Position numbers and translations under genes: made by a program
Source of the DNA: GCA-002728855 sp036340635
GTDB taxonomy: Bacteria; Bacteroidota; Bacteroidia; Flavobacteriales; Flavobacteriaceae
Assembly: GCA_036340635.1 (NCBI GenBank)
Contig: JAYYYF010000005.1
Location: 1-64,000, forward strand
Direction: 5' to 3'
Length of the DNA: 64,000 bases
Shown here: in pieces, positions 24,332 through 33,671 of the stretch
Layout of the letters: the number at the start of each line of letters is the position of its first letter
Position numbering within the stretch: position 1 is the stretch's first letter
The notes under the pieces: generated by a model
Databases searched by the model: none
Told to the model about the DNA's origin: nothing
Seen by the model: only the letters and a program-made list of their open reading frames with translations

Positions 24332-25654
24332 TTATTTTAATCCTATTTTTTCAGCAATGTGCATTGCTTTGCTATCTGTTAGGCTAGCAACAAAGCAAGA
24401 AGCATTAAGAATAGTCTCATATAGAGTTTCAGCTATAAAAAGGGTTCCATCTGGGAGGAGTTTAATTACTAAATCATCAAAACTCGTTTTTTTGTTTTCA
24501 TAAGCATTTACTGCCGCGTTAACAAATGAATTGAGTAACGTTGAAAGAATTTTATGCCCTACAATTTCTTTTTGAACCACTTCTGAAGACTGATAAATTT
24601 TTTCTTCACTTATTTTAATTATATCTTTTATTTGAGCTTTGTAAATACTTTTATCTAGTAATGAGCTGGGGAAAGTTCCTTCTAAAATTGATTTTTCATT
24701 TTGCAAAAATATCTTTACGGCATCTCTAATTAAACTATTTATTGATAGCGCTCTTAGATAACTCAATCTTTGTTTTCGATGTTTTAATTTTGAATATTTT
24801 AAAGTATCCAAGTCTTCCCTCACCAAATTTATAAGATATTCTAGAGCATATTCTTCTTCTATCCAACCCAAGTTTATACCATCTTCAAAATCGATTATGG
24901 TATAGCAAATATCATCTGCTGCTTCAACCAAATAGGCTAGAGGATGACGTAAAACTTCTTTTCCAGAAAGCATTTCTAATTCTTGTATCAATTCTTTAAA
25001 AAAAGATTCTTGGGCTTGAAAATATCCGTATTTTTTGTGAGCAACATGTTCTGTAGGTTTAACAGGGAGACTTGCCTTTGGATATTTTATAAATGCTCCG
25101 AGAGTTCCATAACTCAGTCTTAAACCTCCTGGAGTTCCTGTGTTTGATTGGGTTAGGATTTTAAATCCGTTGGCATTGCCTTCAAACAAGCAAAGATCTT
25201 GATACTGTTCTTTAGACAGATCTGTTTGAAATTTTATTCCTTCGCCATGCTTAAAGTAATGTCCTATAACTTTTTCTCCATTATGACCAAATGGAGGATT
25301 GCCTATATCATGAGCAAGTGAGGCGGCAGCAACAATTGCTCCAAAGTCATTAATATTGTAACCACATGTGTGCCTTAGTTTAGGATGTTTCTCCAGCAGA
25401 TCTTTTCCAGCAAGACGGCCTAGACTTCTTCCAACTACAGATACTTCAAGACTATGAGTCAATCGGGTATGAACAAAATCAGTTTTTGAAAAGGGAATAA
25501 CTTGGGTTTTGTCTTGGAGAGATCTAAAGTCTGTTGAAAAAACAATTCGATCATAATCAACTTCAAAACCAATTCGTGTAATATCTTGATCAGACCTTAA
25601 GCGTTTATATTTATCTCCTTGTCTTTTTAAGGAAAGTAGTTTCTCCCACTCCAT
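24332..25654 (-). CDS. dgt: Deoxyguanosinetriphosphate triphosphohydrolase
   Basis: The 440-residue HD-domain enzyme cleaves dGTP (and often other dNTPs) to the nucleoside and triphosphate. The metal site is built from His67 (THSLEVS), His115-Asp116 (AHDIGNPPFGHNGE) and a later Asp in YLVEAADDICYTIID. The N-terminal substrate-binding segment FSTDFRSLQDKTQV is typical. Length fits the dGTPase family. With NrdAB (28553-32047) and dCMP deaminase (33672-34097) close by, the region is rich in dNTP-pool enzymes, although they are not one operon. A -7 box lies at 25676-25683 with a 10-bp palindrome (25692-25701) in the promoter spacer. Confidence 0.94.
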   Translation of the reverse strand: MEWEKLLSLKRQGDKYKRLRSDQDITRIGFEVDYDRIVFSTDFRSLQDKTQVIPFSKTDFVHTRLTHSLEVSVVGRSLGRLAGKDLLEKHPKLRHTCGYNINDFGAIVAAASLAHDIGNPPFGHNGEKVIGHYFKHGEGIKFQTDLSKEQYQDLCLFEGNANGFKILTQSNTGTPGGLRLSYGTLGAFIKYPKASLPVKPTEHVAHKKYGYFQAQESFFKELIQELEMLSGKEVLRHPLAYLVEAADDICYTIIDFEDGINLGWIEEEYALEYLINLVREDLDTLKYSKLKHRKQRLSYLRALSINSLIRDAVKIFLQNEKSILEGTFPSSLLDKSIYKAQIKDIIKISEEKIYQSSEVVQKEIVGHKILSTLLNSFVNAAVNAYENKKTSFDDLVIKLLPDGTLFIAETLYETILNASCFVASLTDSKAMHIAEKIGLK

Positions 25655-25675
25655 TTAGATTTAAGATTTAATAAA

Positions 25676-25683
25676 CAAATCTA
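25676..25683 (-). promoter_or_regulatory. Promoter -7 box of dgt
   Basis: The minus strand reads TAGATTTG, a full consensus match, 21 nt upstream of the dgt ATG. The palindrome TTAACGTTAA at 25692-25701 lies in the spacer behind it and could be an operator, though short AT-rich palindromes are common by chance. Confidence 0.65.
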
Positions 25684-25750
25684 AAAATTAATTAACGTTA
25701 AGTTCATATTTATTTTAAAATAGCTTAAACCAATTAATAATTTAACCTCT

Positions 25751-25758
25751 TAAATTTG
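25751..25758 (+). promoter_or_regulatory. Promoter -7 box of the small exported protein gene
   Basis: TAAATTTG ends 1 nt before the first in-frame ATG (25760). The start point would fall after that ATG, which favours the second ATG at 25781. Confidence 0.6.
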
Positions 25759-25780
25759 TATGAAAATTAAAAATAAAATT

Positions 25781-26230
25781 ATGAGAATATTTTTCTGCCT
25801 TTTAATTACATTTTCTTCTTTTTCATTTGGACAGAGTATTAGTTGGGAGGGAAGAACAAATGGAACAGAATACCTAAAGATTGATTTTAAAGGATTTGAA
25901 TTAAGACATAGAACTGATGAGGGTGAAAATAGAATTACTTATGCTAGAAAATTTTTTAAAGATAAAAAGGTGTCCTTAAAAATTCCTATACACTATAAGT
26001 TTGAGAAAGAATTGACAACCATAGAACCCAGGCTAATTTTAAATTTAGAGAAATTTAAAATATGGGTGCAAAAGGAGTTTTGGATTGAAGAAAATTACAA
26101 TGCTGCATTTGCAATTGATTATCCTTATGGAGATTATTCTTTTCGCTTTGGCTGGGATACATCTGAAACTTTTCGTTTTGGAATCATTTATAAATTAAAG
26201 AAAAAGGAGAAAGAAGAAAATAAAAATTAA
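25781..26230 (+). CDS. Small exported beta-rich protein, function unknown
   Basis: Starting at the ATG 25781, the product has 149 residues with a signal peptide ending SFSFGQ. The frame opens seven codons earlier at 25760, but that ATG directly abuts a -7 box, so it would lie at or before the start of the transcript. The mature part alternates short strands with aromatic residues, for example LKIDFKGFELRHR, IWVQKEFWIEEN and YSFRFGWDTSETFRFG, ending in a Lys/Glu-rich tail. The last strand pattern resembles a small outer-membrane beta-barrel or beta-sandwich. I do not recognise a family. It precedes the PiT transporter by 68 nt on the same strand. Confidence 0.6.
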   Translation: MRIFFCLLITFSSFSFGQSISWEGRTNGTEYLKIDFKGFELRHRTDEGENRITYARKFFKDKKVSLKIPIHYKFEKELTTIEPRLILNLEKFKIWVQKEFWIEENYNAAFAIDYPYGDYSFRFGWDTSETFRFGIIYKLKKKEKEENKN

Positions 26231-26298
26231 TATTTTGGTAACATATAAGTGTTATAATAATCAGAAATTTACTTAGAATAATAAAATAAGCAGAAAAG

Positions 26299-28545
26299 AT
26301 GGACAATATTTATTTGTTAATGCTTATAGCGCTTGCTGCTTTAGCAATTATTGATATAGTTGTTGGAGTTAGCAATGATGCAGTTAACTTTTTAAATTCT
26401 GCTATTGGATCTAAGGTTTTTTCTTTTAGAACAATAATGATTATCTCAAGTATTGGGATTTTCATTGGAGCTGTTTATTCAAGTGGAATGATGGAGGTTG
26501 CTAGAAAAGGAATATTTAATCCAGGTGAATTTTATTTTGATGAGATTATGATGGTTTTTATGGCCGTTATAATGACGGATATTTTGCTGTTAGATTTCTT
26601 TAATTCTATGGGGCTACCAACTTCTACAACAGTCTCTATAGTTTTCAACTTATTAGGGGCAGCCATTGTGATGTCTTTAATTAAAATTGGAGAAATAGAT
26701 GGCCAAAATCTATCGGACTTACAAAACTATATAAACACTGAGAAAGCGGCGATGATAATTAGCGGAATTCTTCTTTCTGTTGTAATAGCTTTTTTAATTG
26801 GAGCAATAGTTCAGTGGGTTAGCCGACTTATTTTCAGTTTCCAATACGAGAAGAAAATGAAAAGCTTTGGAGCAATTTTTGGAGGAGTTGCGCTAACGGC
26901 TATTACTTATTTTATTTTTATAAAAGGACTTAAAGGATCTCCATATTATAAGGATTTAGTTGGATATATAGGAGATAATGATATTTTAATTCTTTTAGCG
27001 AGTGTACTTGTTTTTTCTGGTCTTTCACATCTTTTCCAAATAGTAACTAAAAAAAGTATTTTATTAGTTGTTATTGCTACTGGAACATTTGGCTTGGCTT
27101 TAGCTTTTTCAGGGAATGACTTGGTTAATTTTATTGGGGTTTCAATGGCCGCCTATCATTCCTATGAGGCTTGGCTAGCGTCTGGAGTGGACGCTTCTTC
27201 ATTTTCAATGGGTGTATTAGAAAAGAAGGTCCCAGCTGAACCACTTTTATTATTTTTAGCAGGTGGAGTAATGGTTGTAACTCTATGGTTTTCTAAAAAA
27301 GCAAGAACAGTTTTGGACACTTCAATAGGATTATCTCGCCAAACAGATACCCATGAAAAATTTAAACCTAATTTTTTTTCAAGGGCTTTGGTGGGATCTT
27401 CATTTTGGATGTCTTCAAAGATTAGTCAAATATTGCCTCAATCATTTCAAGATAGAATTGAATTAAGTTTTAAAGGGAGTGAAATTAAAACAATAAATAA
27501 AGATCAGAGTGTAGATGCTCCAGCCTTTGATATGATCAGAGCTTCTGTTAATTTGATGGTTGCAGGCGTTTTAATTTCAATAGCTACTTCAATGAAACTC
27601 CCTTTGTCAACAACCTATGTAACTTTTATGGTTGCAATGGGGACTTCTCTATCTGACAAGGCTTGGGGGAGAGAAAGTGCCGTATATAGAGTAGCAGGAG
27701 TTATCAATGTTATACTTGGATGGTTCTTAACTGCTTTTGGAGCATTAGTCGCATCTGGGGTAGTAGTTTTCCTAATTAATTGGAATAAGGAAGTCATGAT
27801 TCCAATAATATTAGCAATTACAATTATTCTTTTAATTAGGAATTTTCTTTACCACAAGCGAATGCAAAATAGTACCATAGATTCTAGGAGTTTGAAAAAG
27901 TCAGAAAGTAAAACTGTTCAAGGAATTATTTCAGAGAGTTCAGATAATGTAAACAATGTAATTTTTAGATCTAATAAGATTTTTGCAACTGTCATACAAG
28001 GGTTATCAAAAGAAGATTCTGATAAACTTAAAAAGAGCAAAAAGCAGGTTAAAAAACTTGATTCAGAAATTGAAGACTTACGTGATAATATATTTTATTT
28101 CATTAAAAATTTAGATGAGACAAGTGTAAGGGGGAGTAATTTTTATATGATCATACTTGCATATTTAACAGATATTGCTGAGTCTCTAAGTTATATATCT
28201 TCAAAAAGTTATAAGCACGTAAATAACCAGCATAAAAAATTAAAGTTTAATCAGCTAAGAGACCTTACTGAAATTAAAGAAGCTATAGATCTTTTTTCCT
28301 CTGAAATAGCTAGTGTTTTCAAGGATAAAAGGTTCGGTGCTTTAAACCTGATTATTGCTCAAAAAGATAAATTGAATTCTATAATAAATGAAAAGATTAA
28401 TGCACAGATTGATAGAACCAGAACTGAAGAATCAAGTCCAAAGAATACTACTTTATATTTTAATATTTTACTTGAGACTAAAGATTTACTTAAGAGTATA
28501 TTTAATTTGATTGATGAATATTCTGCCAGCTATAAAAAAGAATAA
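26299..28545 (+). CDS. PiT-family inorganic phosphate transporter with C-terminal PhoU-like domain
   Basis: The 748-residue protein imports phosphate (or metal phosphate) across the inner membrane. The two inverted PiT signatures are VGVSNDAVNFLNSAIGS near residue 22 and SGNDLVNFIGVS near residue 273. About twelve hydrophobic helices span 1-530, with an unusually long central loop around 340-410. Residues about 535-748 are soluble and helical (SDKLKKSKKQVKKLDSEIEDL), resembling PhoU/DUF47, which in other organisms are separate regulators of PiT. The fusion suggests that transport control is built in. It converges with nrdA, 7 nt apart. No consensus promoter box was found in the 68 nt upstream. 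Confidence 0.9.
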   Translation: MDNIYLLMLIALAALAIIDIVVGVSNDAVNFLNSAIGSKVFSFRTIMIISSIGIFIGAVYSSGMMEVARKGIFNPGEFYFDEIMMVFMAVIMTDILLLDFFNSMGLPTSTTVSIVFNLLGAAIVMSLIKIGEIDGQNLSDLQNYINTEKAAMIISGILLSVVIAFLIGAIVQWVSRLIFSFQYEKKMKSFGAIFGGVALTAITYFIFIKGLKGSPYYKDLVGYIGDNDILILLASVLVFSGLSHLFQIVTKKSILLVVIATGTFGLALAFSGNDLVNFIGVSMAAYHSYEAWLASGVDASSFSMGVLEKKVPAEPLLLFLAGGVMVVTLWFSKKARTVLDTSIGLSRQTDTHEKFKPNFFSRALVGSSFWMSSKISQILPQSFQDRIELSFKGSEIKTINKDQSVDAPAFDMIRASVNLMVAGVLISIATSMKLPLSTTYVTFMVAMGTSLSDKAWGRESAVYRVAGVINVILGWFLTAFGALVASGVVVFLINWNKEVMIPIILAITIILLIRNFLYHKRMQNSTIDSRSLKKSESKTVQGIISESSDNVNNVIFRSNKIFATVIQGLSKEDSDKLKKSKKQVKKLDSEIEDLRDNIFYFIKNLDETSVRGSNFYMIILAYLTDIAESLSYISSKSYKHVNNQHKKLKFNQLRDLTEIKEAIDLFSSEIASVFKDKRFGALNLIIAQKDKLNSIINEKINAQIDRTRTEESSPKNTTLYFNILLETKDLLKSIFNLIDEYSASYKKE

Positions 28546-28552
28546 TAGGTTT

Positions 28553-31006
28553 TTAAGAGCCGCACATTAAACAATCGTCATCTTCATTTCCCTTTGATTT
28601 GTCAAGCATTTCCTTAAGCTGCTCTGGGCTAAGCGGTTTTGCAACGATTTGTTTACCTTTAGTATCATTACTTTTTTTACTAGTTGCAGCAGGAGCTGCA
28701 GTTACTTTCTCAGCAACAGGTTTTTGAACTTTAGCTTTTGAATTATCAAGAGTGAATTTAATCGCATCAACAGCTGATTTTGTTCTCAAGTAATACATAC
28801 CTGTTTTAAGTCCAGACTTCCAGGCATAGAAATGCATGGACGTCAATTTAGCAGTTGTTGCACCTTCCATAAAAAGGTTCAGAGATTGTGATTGATCAAT
28901 AAAGTAGCCTCGATGTCTAGCCATATCAATGATATCTTTCATACTCATCTCCCAAACAGTTCTATAGATTTCTTTAATATCATCAGGTATTCCATCAATT
29001 TTTTGAATAGACCCATTTGCTTGCATTAATTCTTGTTTCATGTCTTCATTCCAAATACCTAGCGCTACAAGATCTTCTAAAAGATATTTATTGACAACTA
29101 TAAATTCTCCAGATAATACTCTTCGGGTATAAATATTTGAAGTATAAGGTTCAAAACATTCATTATTACCCAAGATTTGAGATGTTGATGCAGTAGGCAT
29201 AGGTGCTACAAGAAGAGAATTTCTAATTCCGTGCTTTTTTAATTTTTTCCTAGCATCTTTCCAATCCCATCTACCACTTAACTCCTCATCTTTAATTCCC
29301 CAAAGATTGTGTTGAAATTCGCCTTCGGAAATTGGAGATCCTTTATAGGTTTTATATGGACCATCTTTTTTAGCCTCTTCAATGGATGCCATAACAGCGG
29401 CATAATAAATTGTTTCAAAAATTTCTTGATTTAATTGTTTTGCCTCTTCACTGGTGAAAGAAAGCTTAAGTCTTATAAAAGTATCTGCCAAACCCTGAAC
29501 ACCAAGACCTATTGGGCGATGTCTGAAATTCGAATTTTCAGCTTCAATAACAGGATAATAATTTCGATCAATTACTTTATTGAGATTTTTAGTCACTCTT
29601 TTTGTAACATCAAATAATTGTTGATGATCAAACGCATCATCTTTTATAAACATAGGCAGCGCAATTGAGGCTAGATTACACACTGCAATTTCATCTTTTG
29701 AGGTATACTCAAGAATTTCAGTACACAGATTAGAGGACCGAATCGTCCCTATATTTTTTTGATTTGATTTTCTGTTAGCCGAATCCTTATAAAGCATGTA
29801 AGGTGTTCCAGTCTCAATTTGAGATTCAAGAATTTTATCCCATAGCTCTCTTGCCGGAATAGTCCGTCTACCCTTACCTTGCTGTTCATATTTGGTATAA
29901 AGTTTATCAAACTCTTCATCATAACAGTCATATAGTCCAGGGCATTCATTTGGACACATTAGAGTCCACTCACCATTTTCTTCAACTCGTTTCATAAAAA
30001 GATCTGGAGTCCACATAGCATAAAATAAATCTCTTGCTCTCATTTCTTCTTTGCCATGATTTTTCTTTAACTCTAAAAAATCAAAAATATCTGCATGCCA
30101 AGGCTCAACATAAATTGCAAATGAACCTTTTCTTTTCCCTCCACCTTGATCGACATAACGTGCTGTATCATTAAAAACTCTTAACATGGGGACAATTCCA
30201 TTTGATGTGCCATTTGTTCCTGCGATGTATGAACCCGTTGCTCTAATATTATGTATTGAAAGACCAATTCCTCCTGCTGATTGTGAAATTTTTGCAGTTT
30301 GTTTAAGAGTATCATAAATACCGTCTATACTATCTTGCTTCATGGTAAGCAAAAAACAAGAAGACATTTGAGGTTTAGGAGTGCCCGCATTGAATAAGGT
30401 AGGGGTGGCATGAGTAAAGTATTTCTTTGACATTAATTCATATGTTTCAAAAGCAGCTTCTAAGTCATCAAGATGAATACCAATGGATACTCTCATAAGC
30501 ATATGTTGCGGTCGCTCTGCAATTTTTCCGTTGAGCTTAAGAAGATATGACCGCTCTAACGTTTTGAAACCAAAAAAATCATACCCATAATCTCTGTTAT
30601 AGATAATATTAGAGTCAATTTTCTCAGCATTTTTTTTGATTACCTCATATACTTCATCTGCTAATAAAGGGGCTTTTTTTCCAGTTCTGGGATTGACATA
30701 TTCATATAAATCCTTCATTGTTGATGAAAAAGATTTCTTTGTGTTTTTATGTAAGTTAGAGACTGAAATTCTTGATGCTAGTTGGGCATAATCGGGGTGA
30801 GTTGTAGTCATAGTTGCTGAAATTTCAGCAGCAAGATTATCAAGTTCAGAGGTAGTTACCCCATCATATAAACCTTCGATTACCCTCATAGCCACTCTCA
30901 CAGGATCTACAAGATCATTTAAACCGTAGCAAAGGGTCTTAATACGAGCAGTAATTTTATCAAACATTATAGGCTCCTTATGCCCATCTCTTTTTATTAC
31001 ATACAT
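28553..31006 (-). CDS. nrdA: Ribonucleoside-diphosphate reductase, alpha subunit (class Ia)
   Basis: The 817-residue large subunit reduces ribonucleotides to deoxyribonucleotides. Residues 1-90 form an ATP-cone (MYVIKRDGHKEPIMFDKI), so activity is under ATP/dATP control. Active-site pieces are SSCFLLTM, NLCTEI with the following AVCNLASIALP, and the C-terminal redox pair DDCLMCGS that accepts electrons from thioredoxin or glutaredoxin. A low-complexity Ala/Lys linker precedes the tail. It follows nrdB by 57 nt in a nrdB-nrdA operon. The chain is longer than many because of the linker; nothing is missing. Confidence 0.96.
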   Translation of the reverse strand: MYVIKRDGHKEPIMFDKITARIKTLCYGLNDLVDPVRVAMRVIEGLYDGVTTSELDNLAAEISATMTTTHPDYAQLASRISVSNLHKNTKKSFSSTMKDLYEYVNPRTGKKAPLLADEVYEVIKKNAEKIDSNIIYNRDYGYDFFGFKTLERSYLLKLNGKIAERPQHMLMRVSIGIHLDDLEAAFETYELMSKKYFTHATPTLFNAGTPKPQMSSCFLLTMKQDSIDGIYDTLKQTAKISQSAGGIGLSIHNIRATGSYIAGTNGTSNGIVPMLRVFNDTARYVDQGGGKRKGSFAIYVEPWHADIFDFLELKKNHGKEEMRARDLFYAMWTPDLFMKRVEENGEWTLMCPNECPGLYDCYDEEFDKLYTKYEQQGKGRRTIPARELWDKILESQIETGTPYMLYKDSANRKSNQKNIGTIRSSNLCTEILEYTSKDEIAVCNLASIALPMFIKDDAFDHQQLFDVTKRVTKNLNKVIDRNYYPVIEAENSNFRHRPIGLGVQGLADTFIRLKLSFTSEEAKQLNQEIFETIYYAAVMASIEEAKKDGPYKTYKGSPISEGEFQHNLWGIKDEELSGRWDWKDARKKLKKHGIRNSLLVAPMPTASTSQILGNNECFEPYTSNIYTRRVLSGEFIVVNKYLLEDLVALGIWNEDMKQELMQANGSIQKIDGIPDDIKEIYRTVWEMSMKDIIDMARHRGYFIDQSQSLNLFMEGATTAKLTSMHFYAWKSGLKTGMYYLRTKSAVDAIKFTLDNSKAKVQKPVAEKVTAAPAATSKKSNDTKGKQIVAKPLSPEQLKEMLDKSKGNEDDDCLMCGS

Positions 31007-31063
31007 AATTATTAATTATATTTTTTAGACAACATAACAAAATGGTTAAGCACAAATAATTGT

Positions 31064-32047
31064 TTAAAAGTCTGCGTCAGTTGTAAAGTTTGTTTCCTTT
31101 TTTTCTTTGTTCAAAACCCCTGCTTTTTGATATTCAGAAACACGTTTTTCAAAAAAGTTGGTTTTCCCTTGTAGCGAGATCATATCCATAAAATCAAATG
31201 GATTTGTAACATTATGTTTCTTTTCGCACTCTAATTCGACAAGCAGTCGATCAGTAACAAACTCTAAATATTGAGTCATGAGTTTTGCATTCATACCTAT
31301 TAAACTTACAGGGAGGGATTCAGTAATGAATTCTTTTTCAATTTTCAGCGCATCAAGGAGAATTTCTTCAATACGTCCTTTAGGAACTTTATTGACTAAG
31401 TGATTGTTATGAAGGTGTACAGCAAAATCGCAGTGAACTCCTTCATCTCTAGAGATTAATTCATTTGAAAAAGTAAGGCCTGGCATTAGCCCACGTTTTT
31501 TAAGCCAAAAGATAGAGCAAAATGATCCGGAGAAAAAGATTCCTTCAACTGCCGCAAAAGCAATCAAGCGTTCAGCAAAAGAATCAGATTCAATCCATCT
31601 TAGAGCCCACTCAGCTTTTTTCTTAATGGCAGGGAAAATTTCTATTGCTTGAAATAATTTTGTTTTTTCTACCTCATCTTTAACATATGTGTCAATTAAA
31701 AGAGAGTATGTTTCAGAGTGAATATTCTCCATCATTATTTGAAACCCATAGAAAAATTTTGCTTCAGAATATTGAACTTCATTAACAAAGTTTTCTGCCA
31801 AGTTTTCATTTACAATACCATCTGAAGCAGCAAAAAAAGCTAGAATATGTTTAATGAAATATTTTTCATCTTTATTAAGTTTGGTATTCCAATCGTTTAG
31901 ATCTTGATGTAGATCTATCTCCTCAGCTGTCCAAAAACTCGCCTCCATTTTTTTATACCATTCCCAAATGTCATGATGCTGAATAGGAAAAATTACAAAT
32001 CGATTAGGGTTTTCTTGGAGTAGAGGTTCTTGCGCAGCCATATTCAT
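31064..32047 (-). CDS. nrdB: Ribonucleoside-diphosphate reductase, beta subunit (class Ia)
   Basis: The 327-residue ferritin-like small subunit makes the tyrosyl radical used by NrdA. The diiron site is visible as the Asp in TAEEIDLHQDLNDW, the ENIHSE segment, and the Glu and His in NELISRDEGVHCDF. The tyrosine in HSETYSLLIDTYV is placed as the radical residue. The wording resembles the eukaryote-like R2 branch common in Bacteroidota. Two in-frame ATGs lie six bases apart at the start (32047 and 32041); the first is used. In the upstream gap TTTTCCACA at 32129 differs by one base from a DnaA box. No NrdR-type palindrome was seen. Confidence 0.95.
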   Translation of the reverse strand: MNMAAQEPLLQENPNRFVIFPIQHHDIWEWYKKMEASFWTAEEIDLHQDLNDWNTKLNKDEKYFIKHILAFFAASDGIVNENLAENFVNEVQYSEAKFFYGFQIMMENIHSETYSLLIDTYVKDEVEKTKLFQAIEIFPAIKKKAEWALRWIESDSFAERLIAFAAVEGIFFSGSFCSIFWLKKRGLMPGLTFSNELISRDEGVHCDFAVHLHNNHLVNKVPKGRIEEILLDALKIEKEFITESLPVSLIGMNAKLMTQYLEFVTDRLLVELECEKKHNVTNPFDFMDMISLQGKTNFFEKRVSEYQKAGVLNKEKKETNFTTDADF

Positions 32048-32182
32048 AGGTTTAATATTAAGTCAATAAATTATTTGAATTTTACTCCAACAAAGATTCT
32101 AAATTGTTTCCAAAAATGAAAGCTTAACTTTTCCACAAACAGGTCAAGTTTTTAACAAATTGTTTTTTTAAGGTTGAAAAAA

Positions 32183-32761
32183 TTAATTTTTTTGGGATTT
32201 ACTTTTTAGAAAAAGTTTTTCAAGTTTTGAAAACCAATCTTCTCCAAATTTTCTTATAAGTGCTTCTTTTACAAATTTAAAAACAGGAACTTTTAGTGAC
32301 TTACCTAATTCACATGCACTGCTACAAATATTCCAGTCATGAAAATTAATGGCTATAAAACTTTTATAGTTTGTAACCCTTATTGGATATAAATGGCATG
32401 AAATAGGTTTTTTCCAATTTATCTTACCGTTTTGATATGCCTTTTCGATACCACATTCTAAAGAGCCATTTGAATTTAAAACAGAATAGGCACATTCCTT
32501 TTTATTTACTAAAGGCGTCTCTAAATCATCTTCACTGGTTCTAAAAAAAAATCCTTTTTTTGATAAAGTCTCTTTTCCTTTTTCTGACAAAAAGGGTTTG
32601 ATTTTTAAAATATCTTTTTCTAATAGTTTTACTTCTTTTTTCTCTAAAGGGGCACCTCCGGATCCTTCTATACAACACGCTCCTTTACATGATTTTAAAT
32701 CACAGACAAATTTTTTTGAAAAAATTTCTTCAGAAATAAGAGTATCTCCAATCCTATACAT
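32183..32761 (-). CDS. DUF3109 family cysteine-rich protein
   Basis: The 192-residue protein carries conserved cysteines in the pattern CDLKSCKGACC near residue 20, then single or paired cysteines at KECAY, LECGIE, SCHLYPIR, ICSSAC and a final GKSLKVP segment. This matches the DUF3109 family, related to the YkgJ-type zinc- or iron-binding proteins. Eight or more conserved cysteines suggest a metal centre. No membrane helix or signal peptide is present, so it is cytoplasmic. Biological role unknown. It sits between nrdBA and the divergent marC gene, with 135 nt to the nrdB start. Confidence 0.85.
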   Translation of the reverse strand: MYRIGDTLISEEIFSKKFVCDLKSCKGACCIEGSGGAPLEKKEVKLLEKDILKIKPFLSEKGKETLSKKGFFFRTSEDDLETPLVNKKECAYSVLNSNGSLECGIEKAYQNGKINWKKPISCHLYPIRVTNYKSFIAINFHDWNICSSACELGKSLKVPVFKFVKEALIRKFGEDWFSKLEKLFLKSKSQKN

Positions 32762-32824
32762 GAGGGTAAATTTAATTTTTTCGAAATTAAAATATTTTTC
32801 TTTCGTGATTATAATAAACTAATT

Positions 32825-32833
32825 TATATTTGC
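32825..32833 (+). promoter_or_regulatory. Promoter -7 box of the MarC-family gene
   Basis: TATATTTGC is a perfect -7 box. The start point would be near 32838-32840 and the ATG is at 32852. Confidence 0.75.
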
Positions 32834-32851
32834 GCCCTTAAAAAGAGAAGC

Positions 32852-33421
32852 ATGTTTGATTTAAAAGAAATTTTTGCAGCCGGAATGATTTTATTTGCTG
32901 TTATAGATGTTATAGGAAATGTTCCAATAATTATATCATTAAGGGAAAAAGTTGGACATATTGAGTCTGGTAAAGCTTCATTAATTGCTGCAATTATTAT
33001 GATTTCTTTTCTTTTTGTTGGGGAAGAAATTCTTAATTTAATTGGGATTGATGTTAACTCATTTGCAGTTGCTGGATCAATTGTCATTTTTTTCCTGGCG
33101 ATAGAAATGATCTTAGGGATATCATTATATAAAGATGATGCTCCCGAAACTGCATCAATAGTTCCACTAGCTTTTCCTATGATAGCTGGTGCAGGAACAA
33201 TGACTTCTTTATTGTCTCTCAGAGCTGAATATCATGTCTCTAACATCATTGTGGCTATAATAATAAACATACTTTTAGTATATCTGATTTTAAAGTCTTC
33301 TCGTAGAATTCAAGTTTTATTAGGCAAGCAGGGAATAAGTATTATTAGAAAAGTTTTTGGGATTGTTTTGTTAGCAATTGCCGTAAAACTTTTTGCATCA
33401 AACGTTGGTAAAATAGTCTAA
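32852..33421 (+). CDS. MarC family integral membrane protein
   Basis: The 189-residue protein has six hydrophobic helices, beginning KEIFAAGMILFAVIDVIGNVPI and including FAVAGSIVIFFLAIEMILG, the loop ending PLAFPMIAGAGTMTSLLSL, and a last helix VFGIVLLAIAVKLFA. The VPLAFPMIAGAG loop is characteristic of MarC proteins. Despite the name there is no good evidence that the family confers multiple antibiotic resistance; transport substrate unknown. It is the first gene after a perfect promoter box and precedes a small membrane protein by 27 nt. Confidence 0.92.
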   Translation: MFDLKEIFAAGMILFAVIDVIGNVPIIISLREKVGHIESGKASLIAAIIMISFLFVGEEILNLIGIDVNSFAVAGSIVIFFLAIEMILGISLYKDDAPETASIVPLAFPMIAGAGTMTSLLSLRAEYHVSNIIVAIIINILLVYLILKSSRRIQVLLGKQGISIIRKVFGIVLLAIAVKLFASNVGKIV

Positions 33422-33448
33422 AAAGATTTTGTTTTTTAATTTCACAAG

Positions 33449-33646
33449 ATGAAACGGACTTTAAATTTGTTAATTTTCATTTCAATTTTTTTATTTGTTT
33501 TTAATTTATTTCAAGTAAATTTTAAAGAATTAAACAGCGAGCAGAACACAATAGCCTTTATTGGTGTTATTGGTTCGGGTTGTGCTTTTTTAATATTGTT
33601 AATTTTCAAAGGATCAAAGAAGATTTTTAAAAAGCTTGAAGATTAA
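33449..33646 (+). CDS. Small two-helix membrane protein
   Basis: The 65-residue product has two hydrophobic segments (NLLIFISIFLFVFNLF at 6-21 and TIAFIGVIGSGCAFLILLIF at about 34-53), separated by a short polar loop and followed by a Lys-rich tail (KGSKKIFKKLED) that should be cytoplasmic by the positive-inside rule. It lies 27 nt after marC on the same strand and probably shares its transcript. I do not recognise a family. Clean hydrophobic profile, position and codon use like its neighbours support a real gene. Confidence 0.65.
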   Translation: MKRTLNLLIFISIFLFVFNLFQVNFKELNSEQNTIAFIGVIGSGCAFLILLIFKGSKKIFKKLED

Positions 33647-33671
33647 TTTAAATAAAAAGAATTTTCTTAAA

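Noticed and set aside
32852..33421. Multidrug resistance role for the MarC-family protein
   Set aside because: The name is historical; sequence gives only a six-helix membrane protein of unknown substrate.
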